From assembly GCF_900102795.1 (NCBI RefSeq), contig NZ_FMWG01000009.1:83641-147640 (forward strand): a stretch of 64,000 nucleotides of DNA. Direction: 5' to 3'. Positions 26,736 to 35,380 of the stretch are shown here, in pieces. Within the stretch, counting starts at the first letter, position 1. Each line of letters begins with the position of its first letter. The position numbers were made by a program, and so were the translations under genes. This stretch comes from Epibacterium ulvae (GTDB lineage: Bacteria; Pseudomonadota; Alphaproteobacteria; Rhodobacterales; Rhodobacteraceae). Below the pieces are notes generated by a model. It was not told where the DNA came from, ran no database searches, and worked only from the letters and a program-made list of their open reading frames with translations.

Positions 26736-27596
26736 TTGAATCACCAGAACATCCGTTTGCAGCCGGGTTTATATTTTGTTGCAACACCTATCGGAACTGC
26801 ACGCGACATTACATTGCGTGCGCTTGATATTCTTGCCTCCTGCGATCTGATTGCAGCAGAGGATACGCGGTCTTTGCGTAAATTGTTGGAAATACACGGT
26901 GTTCCATTAGCGGGGCGCCAGGTGGTTGCCTATCATGACCACAGCGGCAGTGGTGCGCGCAATCGCCTGATTGACGCGATCAATAGCAGGCAATCTGTTG
27001 CCTATGCATCAGAGGCGGGTATGCCGCTTATCGCTGATCCCGGATATGATTTGAGCCGTGCGGCCGCAGAGGCGGGGCATTTGGTGACCGCAGCGCCAGG
27101 CGCATCAGCTGCAATTACAGCGCTAACATTGGCAGGGCTTCCGACGGATGCGTTTTTCTTTGCGGGTTTCTTGCCAAATGCGACGGGCGCACGGCGCAAG
27201 CGGTTGGAAGAATTGCGCGAGGTGCCGGGCACATTGGCATTTTACGAATCGCCTAAAAGGGTGCTTGCATCGATCAAAGACATGCAAACCGTGCTTGGCG
27301 ACCGTCCTGCAGCTTTGTGTCGCGAATTGACCAAAAAGTTTGAAGAAGTTCGGCGTTTATCGCTGTCTGAGCTGGTTGAGAGTCTAGAAGAGAAACCGGT
27401 GAAGGGCGAAATCGTTGTTTTGGTAGATCGCGCGCGGGCCCCAACCGTAAGTACCAGTGATTTAGAAAGTGATTTGCGGGCGGCCCTGAAAGATAGCTCG
27501 GTCAAGGATGCAGCTGATATCGTGTCAAAACTGTACGGGTTACCACGGCGCAAAATTTATCAGATGGCGTTGAACATGGCCAAAGCTGAGGATTGA
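26736..27596 (+). CDS. rsmI: 16S rRNA (cytidine1402-2'-O)-methyltransferase
   Basis: The 286-residue protein is a tetrapyrrole-methylase-fold enzyme. It carries the RsmI N-terminal motif GLYFVATPIGTARDITLRAL, the DTRSLRKLL segment, and ASEAGMPLIADPGYDLSRAA, which holds the SAM-binding GxPxxxDPG pattern. It methylates C1402 in the decoding centre of 16S rRNA. It is divergent from the LpoA-like gene, with 86 bp between them holding both promoters. The yraN gene follows at once, the usual neighbour in proteobacteria. Confidence 0.95.
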   Translation: MNHQNIRLQPGLYFVATPIGTARDITLRALDILASCDLIAAEDTRSLRKLLEIHGVPLAGRQVVAYHDHSGSGARNRLIDAINSRQSVAYASEAGMPLIADPGYDLSRAAAEAGHLVTAAPGASAAITALTLAGLPTDAFFFAGFLPNATGARRKRLEELREVPGTLAFYESPKRVLASIKDMQTVLGDRPAALCRELTKKFEEVRRLSLSELVESLEEKPVKGEIVVLVDRARAPTVSTSDLESDLRAALKDSSVKDAADIVSKLYGLPRRKIYQMALNMAKAED

Positions 27597-27598
27597 AC

Positions 27599-27976
27599 AT
27601 GATGTCGTCATCGCGACAACACAGCGGGAAGGCAGCCCATCTGGCGGGAGATGCGGCTGAACAGGCCGTGCAGCGGGCTTATGAGGCGCAAGGATATGAA
27701 GCTGTTGCGCAGCGATGGCGCTGTGAGGCTGGAGAGATTGATCTCATCCTGCGCCTGAACGCACAATATGTGTTTGTTGAAGTTAAACACAGTCGCTCAT
27801 TTGCCAAGGCTGCAGAACGTTTGAGCGCGCAGCAGATAGCGCGTATTTACACCAGCGCTGAGGTTTTCTTGGCTGAGACCCCTCAGGGTGCATTGACCGA
27901 AACACGCTTTGATGTGGCGCTTGTGGATGGTCAGGGTCAGATCAAAATACTGGAAAACGCAATTGGGTTGGAGTGA
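27599..27976 (+). CDS. yraN: YraN/UPF0102 family nuclease-fold protein
   Basis: This 125-residue protein has the restriction-endonuclease-like core: a conserved glutamate and aspartate in AGEIDLILRL followed by FVEVKHS (E-x-K). The family is widespread but its substrate is not settled. The ATG at 27599 follows TGAGGA by six bases; a TTG at 27593 overlapping the rsmI stop, or the ATG at 27602, are the alternatives. It forms an operon with rsmI and precedes gshB by 75 bp. The length is normal. Confidence 0.9.
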   Translation: MMSSSRQHSGKAAHLAGDAAEQAVQRAYEAQGYEAVAQRWRCEAGEIDLILRLNAQYVFVEVKHSRSFAKAAERLSAQQIARIYTSAEVFLAETPQGALTETRFDVALVDGQGQIKILENAIGLE

Positions 27977-28051
27977 GCCCATTGAATGTAAGAGTGTGCT
28001 GGGCCACATAGGCTTGCAGACAGCCTGGCAGCACGACAAAGGACCGACGCC

Positions 28052-28984
28052 ATGAAAATAGCCTTTCAGATGGACCCAATTCTGGGCGTTGACATTAATG
28101 CCGATAGCAGCTTTCGCCTTGCCGAAGAGGCGCAGGCGCGCGGGCATGAGCTGTTTTATTACGCTCCAGATCAATTGGCCTACCAAGAAGGGCGCATTAC
28201 GGCGCGCGGCCACGATATGAAAGTACAGCGCGTTGCGGATGCACCGGCAGTGCTTGGAGCTGAGCGGGAAGTTGATCTCGCTGATTTTGATGTGGTCTGG
28301 CTGCGTCAGGATCCACCGTTTGATATGCACTATATCACTTCAACCCATTTGCTGGATCGTCTTAAAGGACAGGCGCTGGTGGTGAATGACCCGTTTTGGG
28401 TGCGCAACTATCCTGAAAAACTGCTTGTGCTCGATTTCCCAGAGCTTACCCCACCGACAACGATCGCGCGGGATCTTGAAACAATCAAAGCGTTCAAGGA
28501 GAAGCACGGCGATATCATTCTAAAGCCGCTTTATGGCAATGGGGGCGCTGGCGTGTTCCGCTTAGATGCAAATGATCGCAATCTGACTTCGCTACATGAG
28601 CTGTTTACCGGCTTTAGCCGTGAGCCGCTGATCGTACAAAAATTTCTGCCCGATGTCAGCAATGGGGATAAGCGGGTTATCTTGGTCGACGGAGAAGCCG
28701 TTGGAGCCATCAACCGCGTCCCTGCCAAAGGCGAGACACGTTCAAATATGCATGTCGGTGGACGCCCCGAGAAAATTGGTTTGACCGAACGTGACCTTGA
28801 GATCTGTGCCGCCATCGGACCTTTGTTGCGCGAAAAGGGGCAGGTCTTTGTTGGGATCGATGTGATCGGCGATTATCTGACCGAGATCAACGTAACCTCA
28901 CCTACAGGTATTCAAGAGCTTGAACGCTTTGATGGGGTGAACATTGCCGAAAAAATCTGGCAAGCGATTGAAGCCAAATTGTAA
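28052..28984 (+). CDS. gshB: Glutathione synthetase
   Basis: The 310-residue enzyme joins gamma-glutamylcysteine and glycine with ATP. It begins MKIAFQMDPILGVDINADSS, a hallmark of bacterial GshB, and has the ATP-grasp elements KPLYGNGGAGVFR and FLPDVSNGDKRVILVDGE, with metal ligands in EINVTSPTG near the C-terminus. AAAGGA precedes the ATG. It follows yraN and is convergent with comM; the hairpin at 28993-29030 separates them. Length and motifs are normal. Confidence 0.97.
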   Translation: MKIAFQMDPILGVDINADSSFRLAEEAQARGHELFYYAPDQLAYQEGRITARGHDMKVQRVADAPAVLGAEREVDLADFDVVWLRQDPPFDMHYITSTHLLDRLKGQALVVNDPFWVRNYPEKLLVLDFPELTPPTTIARDLETIKAFKEKHGDIILKPLYGNGGAGVFRLDANDRNLTSLHELFTGFSREPLIVQKFLPDVSNGDKRVILVDGEAVGAINRVPAKGETRSNMHVGGRPEKIGLTERDLEICAAIGPLLREKGQVFVGIDVIGDYLTEINVTSPTGIQELERFDGVNIAEKIWQAIEAKL

Positions 28985-28992
28985 TTGAGACG

Positions 28993-29030
28993 CGCAAGAG
29001 GCGGATCTGTCTAAGATTGCGCCTCTTGCG
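28993..29030. terminator. Hairpin between gshB and comM
   Basis: CGCAAGAGGCG (28993-29003) and CGCCTCTTGCG (29020-29030) form a perfect 11-bp stem with a 16-base loop. It lies just after the gshB stop and before the end of the convergent comM gene. No clear T tract follows, so it may serve either direction only weakly. Confidence 0.55.
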
Positions 29031-29049
29031 GAGAGAGAAGGCGCGGAAT

Positions 29050-30555
29050 TCAGCTGGGAGCCAGCCGAAAGCTGAGCGCCTCTGCAATATGTGTGCGTGT
29101 TACGTCGTCGCTTTGGGCGAGATCTGCAATTGTACGCGCAAGCCGCAATACCCGATGGTATCCGCGTGCTGATAGGCCAAAACGTTCAGCAGCCTGTTTT
29201 AATAGAGCGCGTCCATCTGGACCCGGGGCTGCAACCTGCTCTAAAATTTCGCCTTCAGCATCGGCATTTTGTGCGCATTCTGAGAGATCCGCATAGCGCG
29301 CCGCTTGTATATCGCGGGCGATGGCGACACGGGCTGCGACCTCGGCTGATCCTTCGGCACTGGGCGGCAGATCGAGGTCGGTAAATGAAACGGGCGGTAC
29401 ATCTACGCGCAGATCAAAACGATCCATCAGCGGGCCGGAAATGCGGCCCAGGTAATCTGCACCGCATTTGGGAACACGGGCACAGGCGCGGGCAGGGTCG
29501 CTCAGATATCCGCATTTGCACGGGTTTGCTGCAGCCAACAGCATAAAACGGCAAGGGTATTTGATATGGGCATTCGCACGGGCGACCATGACCTCTCCGG
29601 TTTCCATCGGCTGGCGCAGGGTTTCCAAAACGGCGCGGCTGAACTCAGGCAATTCGTCCAGAAACAGAACGCCATTGTGTGCAAGACTGATTTCACCGGG
29701 CTGCGCTTTGCGCCCGCCGCCGACGATTGCAGCCATCGAGGCTGTGTGGTGCGGTTCGCGGTACGGGCGGTCGCGGTGAATGCCGCCCTCTTGGAGCAAG
29801 CCGCAGAGCGATTGAATCATGGAGGTGTCTAGCGCTTCACTTGGGCTGAGTGGTGGAAGAATGGAAGACATGCGCGCTGCAAGCATCGATTTGCCAGACC
29901 CGGGCGTGCCAATCATCAGCATATGATGGCGACCGGCGGCGGCGATTTCCATCGCGCGTTTGGCGCGCTCTTGCCCTTTGACATCGCGCAGGTCTTTTGT
30001 CGTCTTTGGGGTCACGATATTTCCGGGTTTGGCAAGCTGTAGCGGCATTTGCCCGGTGAAATGACGCACAACATCCAAAAGCGTGGCAGCGCCAATGACG
30101 GTGGCGGCCTCAACCCATGCAGCCTCAGCGCTGGACGGCTTGGGACAAAGGAGCTGTTTTTCGCAGTCAACGGCGGTCATCGCTGCAGGCAGTGCACCCG
30201 GAACTGGGGTAAGTTGACCGTCAAGCGACAATTCCCCCAGTGCCATCGTGTCTTCGGACGCTTCGGGGGGGATGATTTGCAAAGCGGTGAGCAAGGCAAG
30301 CGCTATAGGCAAGTCAAAGTGGCTGCCTTCCTTGGGCAGATCAGCCGGTGCCATATTGATGGTAATGCGCCGCGCAGGCAGGGCGATAGACATTGCGGAA
30401 AACGCAGAGCGCACACGTTCACGGGCTTCGCTGACGGCCTTATCTGGCAAGCCGACGATATTAAATGCAGGCAGGCCCGGCGCGACAGAGCATTGCACCT
30501 CAACCGGGCGGGCTTCCACGCCTTGAAAAGCGACCGTATGGCTGCGAGTCATCAC
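29050..30555 (-). CDS. comM: YifB/ComM family Mg-chelatase-like AAA+ ATPase
   Basis: The 501-residue protein has the ComM order: an N-terminal Lon-like domain (MMTRSHTVAFQGVEARPVEV), a central AAA+ domain with Walker A GTPGSGKSMLAAR and Walker B VLFLDELPEFSR, and a C-terminal domain with RGYHRVLRLARTIADL. Four cysteines around residues 330-360 (CKCGYLSDPARACARVPKC) suggest a zinc site. ComM is a hexameric branch-migration helicase that extends D-loops in natural transformation. In Rhodobacter capsulatus it is needed for gene-transfer-agent uptake, and that set of genes is controlled by CtrA. A CtrA-type box lies 68 bases before this start. Confidence 0.93.
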   Translation of the reverse strand: MMTRSHTVAFQGVEARPVEVQCSVAPGLPAFNIVGLPDKAVSEARERVRSAFSAMSIALPARRITINMAPADLPKEGSHFDLPIALALLTALQIIPPEASEDTMALGELSLDGQLTPVPGALPAAMTAVDCEKQLLCPKPSSAEAAWVEAATVIGAATLLDVVRHFTGQMPLQLAKPGNIVTPKTTKDLRDVKGQERAKRAMEIAAAGRHHMLMIGTPGSGKSMLAARMSSILPPLSPSEALDTSMIQSLCGLLQEGGIHRDRPYREPHHTASMAAIVGGGRKAQPGEISLAHNGVLFLDELPEFSRAVLETLRQPMETGEVMVARANAHIKYPCRFMLLAAANPCKCGYLSDPARACARVPKCGADYLGRISGPLMDRFDLRVDVPPVSFTDLDLPPSAEGSAEVAARVAIARDIQAARYADLSECAQNADAEGEILEQVAAPGPDGRALLKQAAERFGLSARGYHRVLRLARTIADLAQSDDVTRTHIAEALSFRLAPS

Positions 30556-30622
30556 GATGGCAGGGCCTCCTGTTTTTCAAAGAGCCTTTGCCATCATGGT
30601 TTCCGAAACATTAACGACACCA

Positions 30623-30637
30623 TTAAGGTGACATTAA
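30623..30637. promoter_or_regulatory. CtrA-type box upstream of comM
   Basis: TTAAGGTGACATTAA fits the CtrA consensus TTAA-N7-TTAA exactly. It lies 68-82 bases before the comM start codon, within a 91-bp gap whose other flank is the end of the GST gene, so comM is the only gene it can serve. A further TTAA sits at 30611-30614 with an 8-base spacing. Confidence 0.6.
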
Positions 30638-30646
30638 ATCTTTAGT

Positions 30647-31321
30647 TCAAATCCAATCCCGGTGGGGCAATGACAAATCATACGGCATCGGATCATAGGT
30701 CTCTTCTAAAGCATCACGACGCCAGGCTTTGACTGCGGGTTCAGATAAGAGCGCTTTGCAATAGGCCGAGGCCTCTGCAGAGACGGGCAGATCATATCCA
30801 ATAATACGTGCCGCAACAGGCGTATAGAAAACATCGGCCAAAGAATAAGCACCAAAAAGCCACGGCCCATCAACGGCCTTCACCGACTTTGCATGGGACC
30901 AGAGTGTTTCAATACGGTTGAGATCCGCTCTCACGGCATCAGAGGGGTTAAAACCCTGCCAGATATGGCGCAACTGCATGGGACAATCTTCGCGCAGATG
31001 TGCAAACCCACCAACCATTTCAGCACAAAGCCATCGTGCAGTTGCGCGTGCGGTTGGATCTTGTGGCCAGAGCTGCGCATCGGGGTGGCGCTCCGCGAGT
31101 GTCTCTGCAATTGCTAGACTTTCACCGACAACCAAGCCTTCTTCTGTTTTTAGCGTTGGCACCAGTCGAGCAGGGGCAAGAGGTTTGAGATCTTCCGCCA
31201 TGGTCCCGGAATAGAGCCCAACCATATGCACTTTGTGTGGGAGATTGAATTGTTCCAGCATAAGCCAGCCTCTCAAAGACCAGCTAGAGAACAAACGGTT
31301 GCCGATATACAAATCATACAT
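30647..31321 (-). CDS. Glutathione S-transferase family protein
   Basis: The 224-residue protein has an N-terminal thioredoxin-like GST domain (MYDLYIGNRLFSSWSLRGWL, with the serine of the SSW segment the likely glutathione-contacting residue; PARLVPTLKTEEG with the cis-proline; GESLAIAETLAER) and an all-helical C-terminal domain (WLFGAYSLADVFYTPVAARI). The family conjugates or reduces substrates with glutathione; this one cannot be assigned a substrate. It is a single gene upstream of comM on the same strand, with the CtrA-like box between them. Confidence 0.88.
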   Translation of the reverse strand: MYDLYIGNRLFSSWSLRGWLMLEQFNLPHKVHMVGLYSGTMAEDLKPLAPARLVPTLKTEEGLVVGESLAIAETLAERHPDAQLWPQDPTARATARWLCAEMVGGFAHLREDCPMQLRHIWQGFNPSDAVRADLNRIETLWSHAKSVKAVDGPWLFGAYSLADVFYTPVAARIIGYDLPVSAEASAYCKALLSEPAVKAWRRDALEETYDPMPYDLSLPHRDWI

Positions 31322-31409
31322 GATAAAGACCTTAGGATGTCTGGAAGTCGCTCATGTATGGTATCGCGAAGTAATTCATTTCAAAAATGAATATATGTCG
31401 ATTTTGTTA

Positions 31410-31994
31410 TCACAAAATTTGATTTATTCTACTCGAAGACCAGACACCATCGTAATGTGAAAGAGTGCTGACTGATAGATTGTCAATCTTTTGCTCAAAT
31501 GCGCGTGGTGTGGACCATGCACATGCCCGCTGAACTTGGGTGAGGATCTGCCCAAAATGTCCGACGACAACGATTTTTTGCCCCGCATATTGATCTAACA
31601 GCCTGTCAAATGCGGCATCAACACGTTCGCGCAGGTCGTTCCAGCTTTCGCCGTCGGGCGGTGCGATGTCACCTGGTGTTTCCCAGAAGGCACGGATATG
31701 ATCCGGGCTTTCTGCGTCAATTTCAACCCAAGTCCGCAATTCCCACGCTCCAAAGTGGATTTCGCGTAACTTTTTGTCATGCCTGAGCCGTGTTCGCGTG
31801 CCTTGCAGTGCATCAGCAGTAGCGATCGCACGGGTTAGATCAGAGCTGATCAGCAGCGCATCTTTAGGCAACGCCGCTGATATCCGTTTCAACATCGCTG
31901 TATCGCTGAGATCGGCCGGAAGATCAGACCAGCCCACCATTGATTTTGCATGGGTTGGGCCGTGGCGGATCAGAAAAAATTCTGTTTTGCTCAT
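31410..31994 (-). CDS. Histidine phosphatase family protein, possibly alpha-ribazole phosphatase
   Basis: The 194-residue protein shows the phosphoglycerate-mutase-like RHG motif (FFLIRHGPTHAK) and a second catalytic histidine in VVVGHFGQILTQV. Its start overlaps the cobU stop as ATGA, so it belongs to a two-gene operon with adenosylcobinamide kinase. That makes CobC, which dephosphorylates alpha-ribazole phosphate in late cobalamin synthesis, the favoured reading, though the family has many functions. No other cobalamin genes lie in the window. It is cytoplasmic. Confidence 0.78.
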   Translation of the reverse strand: MSKTEFFLIRHGPTHAKSMVGWSDLPADLSDTAMLKRISAALPKDALLISSDLTRAIATADALQGTRTRLRHDKKLREIHFGAWELRTWVEIDAESPDHIRAFWETPGDIAPPDGESWNDLRERVDAAFDRLLDQYAGQKIVVVGHFGQILTQVQRACAWSTPRAFEQKIDNLSVSTLSHYDGVWSSSRINQIL

Positions 31995-32509
31995 GACGGG
32001 CTCTTTAATGTTATAGGGAATCCTGCGGCCACTAGTTCTACCCGGTTTGCGCGTGCTGCTAATGCGATATTCAAACGCCCTTGCGCTTCGCGAAAACGTC
32101 TTGCCAGCGCATTCTCTGGAACAATACCCATACCGGTTTCATTGCTCACGATGACGAGCTCAGCGGCGCATTGATCAATCGCTGTGAAAAGCTGTACCTG
32201 TGCGGTTTCAAGATCGTGTTCGGCCAGAAGATGATTGGTAAGCCAAAGGGTAGCGCAGTCCATGAGACAGATTTCATCTTGCGACAATTTTGACAGAACC
32301 TTGTGAGCCTGCATCGGTTCTTCATGAGTGCGCCAACCGTCCCCGCGCTGGGCGATATGACGATCGACTTTTTCGCGCATTTCCTGATCATAGATCTGGG
32401 ACGTGGCCCAATAAACGCGATCCTTGCCTGAACGGTGGCAAATCTGTTCCGCGTAGGCGGATTTCCCCGAGGCTGCGCCGCCCAGAATGAGTGTCACTGA
32501 ACCCTGCAT
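31991..32509 (-). CDS. cobU: Bifunctional adenosylcobinamide kinase/adenosylcobinamide-phosphate guanylyltransferase
   Basis: The 172-residue enzyme (CobP in the aerobic nomenclature) has a P-loop LILGGAASGKSAYAE right at the N-terminus, RHIAQRGDGWRTHEEP with the guanylylated histidine region, and VSNETGMGIVPENALARRFR near the C-terminus, all typical of the family. It phosphorylates adenosylcobinamide and adds GMP in the nucleotide-loop assembly. The ATG at 32509 gives the usual length; a longer frame to 32737 overlaps the rpoH start region and has no similarity. It is divergent from rpoH-II. No cobalamin riboswitch is evident in the short upstream region. Confidence 0.92.
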   Translation of the reverse strand: MQGSVTLILGGAASGKSAYAEQICHRSGKDRVYWATSQIYDQEMREKVDRHIAQRGDGWRTHEEPMQAHKVLSKLSQDEICLMDCATLWLTNHLLAEHDLETAQVQLFTAIDQCAAELVIVSNETGMGIVPENALARRFREAQGRLNIALAARANRVELVAAGFPITLKSPS

Positions 32510-32644
32510 GTATCTGCCTCGCCAATCCAAAAGACACCACAGGGCTATAGGGCCAGCACGGTTAAGACAAGTTATCTCAGCCTGTTTGTCTACGTAGAGT
32601 GGTGTGTGCTGTATTGGCGGAGTTGTTTTGGTGACTGTCTTCAG

Positions 32645-32676
32645 TGATCCAAATCCGTTTGCAGATCGTACTAAGT
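32645..32676 (+). promoter_or_regulatory. Possible RpoE-type promoter of rpoH-II
   Basis: TGATCC (32645-32650) matches the -35 of the Rhodobacter RpoE promoter. After 18 bases comes TACTAA (32669-32674), and TAAGT follows at 32672-32676. The known R. sphaeroides consensus is, as I recall, TGATCC with a TAAGA-like -10, so the spacing or -10 is imperfect in either reading. The start codon is 24 bases further on. Confidence 0.45.
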
Positions 32677-32699
32677 TTATCTGTCTATGGAGGAGAAGC

Positions 32700-33578
32700 A
32701 TGGCCCAATACGACTCCCTCGCGAATCCGTTGCCCAAAACAGCGATGAAAGCAGAGCTTTTAGACGCTGAAACCGAACTGAAACTTGCTTATGCATGGCG
32801 AGACCATCGTGATGAACAAGCGCTGCATAGATTGATCATGGCTTATATGCGGCTTGCCATATCGATGGCCGGAAAATTTAAACGTTACGGCGCCCCGATG
32901 AATGATTTGATTCAAGAGGCAGGGCTGGGGCTTATGAAGGCTGCTGATAAGTTTGATCCGGACCGTGGCGTGCGCTTTTCCACCTATGCGGTCTGGTGGA
33001 TCAAAGCCTCTATTCAGGAATATGTCATGCGCAATTGGTCCATGGTTCGCACAGGATCCACCGCGTCGCAGAAGTCGTTGTTCTTCAATATGCGCCGTGT
33101 GCAAGCTCAGTTGGAGCGTGAAGCACAGGTGGAGGGTGTGGCGCTAGACAAACATCAATTGCTTCAAAAAATTTCCACCGAGGTCGGGGTTCCATTGCGG
33201 GATGTTGAGTTGATGGATGGCCGGTTGTCGGGTTCGGATTTTTCTTTGAACGCGATCCAATCCAGTGACGACGACGGACGTGAATGGATTGATGCGCTGG
33301 AAGATGAATGCGCGCAGGCAGAGGAGATTGTACAGGACACGATGGACCGGTCTTGCTTGCGTCGCTGGCTTGCTGGCGCAATGAATGATCTGAGTGAACG
33401 TGAGCAATTGATCGTGCGGGCGCGTAAACTGGAAGAACGTCCGCGAACCCTGGAAAGCCTAGGTCAAGAACTTGGCTTGTCCAAGGAACGTGTACGGCAA
33501 TTGGAGGCTGCAGCCTTTCAAAAGATGCGTAAATCACTGGATTCCCATGCCCATGAGGTTCGTGCATTGCTGCAATGA
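32700..33578 (+). CDS. rpoH2: RNA polymerase sigma factor RpoH (RpoH-II type)
   Basis: The 292-residue protein has sigma region 2 (LIMAYMRLAISMAGKFKRYG, DLIQEAGLGLMKAADKFDPD, RFSTYAVWWIKASIQEYVMR), the RpoH-specific box QKSLFFNMRRVQAQLE, and region 4 with LGLSKERVRQLEAAAFQKMR. The QKSLFFNMR variant resembles RpoH-II of Rhodobacter, which acts with RpoE in the singlet-oxygen response, more than RpoH-I. The ATG at 32700 follows GGAGGAGA; the longer frame is rejected. It is divergent from cobU and followed by coaBC. A TGATCC-type -35 in the upstream region fits control by RpoE. Confidence 0.88.
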   Translation: MAQYDSLANPLPKTAMKAELLDAETELKLAYAWRDHRDEQALHRLIMAYMRLAISMAGKFKRYGAPMNDLIQEAGLGLMKAADKFDPDRGVRFSTYAVWWIKASIQEYVMRNWSMVRTGSTASQKSLFFNMRRVQAQLEREAQVEGVALDKHQLLQKISTEVGVPLRDVELMDGRLSGSDFSLNAIQSSDDDGREWIDALEDECAQAEEIVQDTMDRSCLRRWLAGAMNDLSEREQLIVRARKLEERPRTLESLGQELGLSKERVRQLEAAAFQKMRKSLDSHAHEVRALLQ

Positions 33579-33675
33579 TTATCCTGTAACAAGGGGGTAG
33601 ATCCACTTAATAGGCGTTCCCCTTCTGTGCGACACCTTATAGACTGGCCTCCTGAGCGAGGGCAGGGGCGTAGAT

Positions 33676-34878
33676 ATGCTGGCAGGCAAACATATTCTTT
33701 TGATTATTGGGGGCGGCATTGCAGCCTATAAATCGCTTGAGTTGATCCGGCGTTTACAAGATGTGGGCGCACGGGTGACGCCAGTGCTGACCAAAGCGGG
33801 GGAAGAGTTTGTTACACCGCTTTCTGTATCTGCATTGGCAGGAACGGCAGTGCATCGTGATTTATTCGATCTGACAGCAGAAGCGGAGATGGGCCATATT
33901 CAACTGTCGCGTAGCGCCGATTTGATTGTTGTTGCGCCTGCAACCGCTGATCTTATGGCCAAAATGGCGCAAGGTGTTGCAAATGATCTGGCATCTACCC
34001 TGTTGTTGGCGACAGATACGCCTGTGCTTGTTGCACCTGCGATGAATGTACGTATGTGGGAACACCCTGCGACCCAGCGCAATGTTGCGCAATTGCAGGC
34101 AGATGGCGTGGATTTCGTTGGTCCGACCGACGGGGGCATGGCCTGCGGAGAGTTTGGTCCTGGCCGATTAGCAGAACCTGAGGATATTCGCGCGGCAATC
34201 GAGGTGTTTTTCAAAGCAGGGCCTTTGCAGGGCAAACGGATTATTGTGACCTCTGGTCCGACACATGAACCGATTGATCCGGTGCGCTATATCGCCAATC
34301 GTTCTTCTGGTGCGCAAGGGACAGCGTTGGCCCGTGCTCTGAGCGCGCTTGGCGCTGAAATCGTTTTTATCACGGGCCCGGCGCGCGTTGCGCCCCCGGC
34401 GGGCGTCGCAGTGGTGGCGGTGGAAAGCGCCCGTGAGATGGCCGCAGCTGTTGAGGCGGCTTTGCCCGCAGATGCGGCTGTTTTTGCAGCAGCCGTTGCT
34501 GACTGGCATGTGACAACCGCGAGCGACCGCAAGTTAAAGAAATCCAAGGATGGTTTGCCGCATCTGCAATTTGGTGAAAACCCAGATATTTTGCGAACAG
34601 TTGCACAGCGCACTGTAGAACGTCCTAAGCTGGTTGTTGGGTTTGCCGCAGAAACCAATGATGTGCTTGAAAACGCGACCGCCAAACGGGTGCGCAAAGG
34701 CTGTGACTGGATTGTTGCGAATGATGTTTCACCTGAAACCGGGATTATGGGTGGTGCGGAAAACGCGATCGTGTTGATTGGCGAGGAGGGCGCCGAAAAC
34801 TGGCCCCGAATGTCTAAAGAGGCCGTCGCAGAACAGTTGGCCGAGCGTATCGCAGCCGCATTGACTTATATTTCGTAG
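33676..34878 (+). CDS. coaBC: Bifunctional phosphopantothenoylcysteine decarboxylase/synthetase
   Basis: The 400-residue protein combines an FMN-dependent CoaC half (LLIIGGGIAAYKSLELIRRL, PAMNVRMWEHPATQRN with the catalytic Asn/Met, FVGPTDGGMACGEFGPGRLA with the active-site Cys) and a CoaB half from about residue 185 (VTSGPTHEPIDPVRYIANRS and KLKKSKDGLPHLQF). It makes 4'-phosphopantetheine from phosphopantothenate and cysteine for coenzyme A. The ATG at 33676 is at the family start. It is followed closely by dut, a common neighbour in proteobacteria. Confidence 0.97.
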   Translation: MLAGKHILLIIGGGIAAYKSLELIRRLQDVGARVTPVLTKAGEEFVTPLSVSALAGTAVHRDLFDLTAEAEMGHIQLSRSADLIVVAPATADLMAKMAQGVANDLASTLLLATDTPVLVAPAMNVRMWEHPATQRNVAQLQADGVDFVGPTDGGMACGEFGPGRLAEPEDIRAAIEVFFKAGPLQGKRIIVTSGPTHEPIDPVRYIANRSSGAQGTALARALSALGAEIVFITGPARVAPPAGVAVVAVESAREMAAAVEAALPADAAVFAAAVADWHVTTASDRKLKKSKDGLPHLQFGENPDILRTVAQRTVERPKLVVGFAAETNDVLENATAKRVRKGCDWIVANDVSPETGIMGGAENAIVLIGEEGAENWPRMSKEAVAEQLAERIAAALTYIS

Positions 34879-34900
34879 ATAAAACAACACAGAGAAAACT

Positions 34901-35350
34901 ATGGCTCAGATTGTCAAATTCAAACGTGTCTCAGGCAACGAATTGCCTTTGCCGTCTTATGCAAGCGCAGGCGCTGCGGGAATGGATCTGCGGGCTTTCC
35001 TTCCTGAAGGACCAGTGACGTTGACGCCCGGGCATGTGCATCTGATTTCGACAGGATTTCACGTGGAACTGCCGCACGGCACCGAAATGCAAATTCGGCC
35101 TCGTTCCAGTCTGGCGATCAAAAATAAGGTGATTGTGCCCAATAGTCCCGGCACAATTGATGAAGACTATCGCGGGATCATTTATGTCGGGCTTTTTCAA
35201 TTGGGGGAAGAAGCCACGGTTTTGAATCACGGGGATCGTTTTGCACAAGCCATCATTGCGCCGGTCTTGCATCCAGATGTGTTGGAGGTTGAAGATCTAT
35301 CCTTAACCCAACGCGGAGACGGTGGATTAGGTTCAACGGGGCGTGGATAG
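34901..35350 (+). CDS. dut: dUTP diphosphatase
   Basis: This 149-residue enzyme is a trimeric dUTPase. All five motifs are seen: AGMDLRAF, RPRSSLAIKN, SPGTIDEDYRGIIYVGL, RFAQAII, and the C-terminal RGDGGLGSTGRG. It hydrolyses dUTP to dUMP, keeping uracil out of DNA and feeding thymidylate synthesis. It begins 22 bp after coaBC and precedes the MoeB/ThiF-like gene by 30 bp, so the three are probably one operon. Length is normal. Confidence 0.97.
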   Translation: MAQIVKFKRVSGNELPLPSYASAGAAGMDLRAFLPEGPVTLTPGHVHLISTGFHVELPHGTEMQIRPRSSLAIKNKVIVPNSPGTIDEDYRGIIYVGLFQLGEEATVLNHGDRFAQAIIAPVLHPDVLEVEDLSLTQRGDGGLGSTGRG

Positions 35351-35380
35351 CGGATTGGTGGCGAGCGTCGGAGAGCATAT

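Noticed and set aside
31315..31360. CATACATGA/TCATGTATG inverted repeat around the GST start
   Set aside because: It is perfect but only 9 bp with a 28-base spacer and no known regulator; it may be chance.
32510..32699. Cobalamin riboswitch before cobU
   Set aside because: The 190-bp gap shared with rpoH-II shows no B12-box-like sequence or fitting fold.
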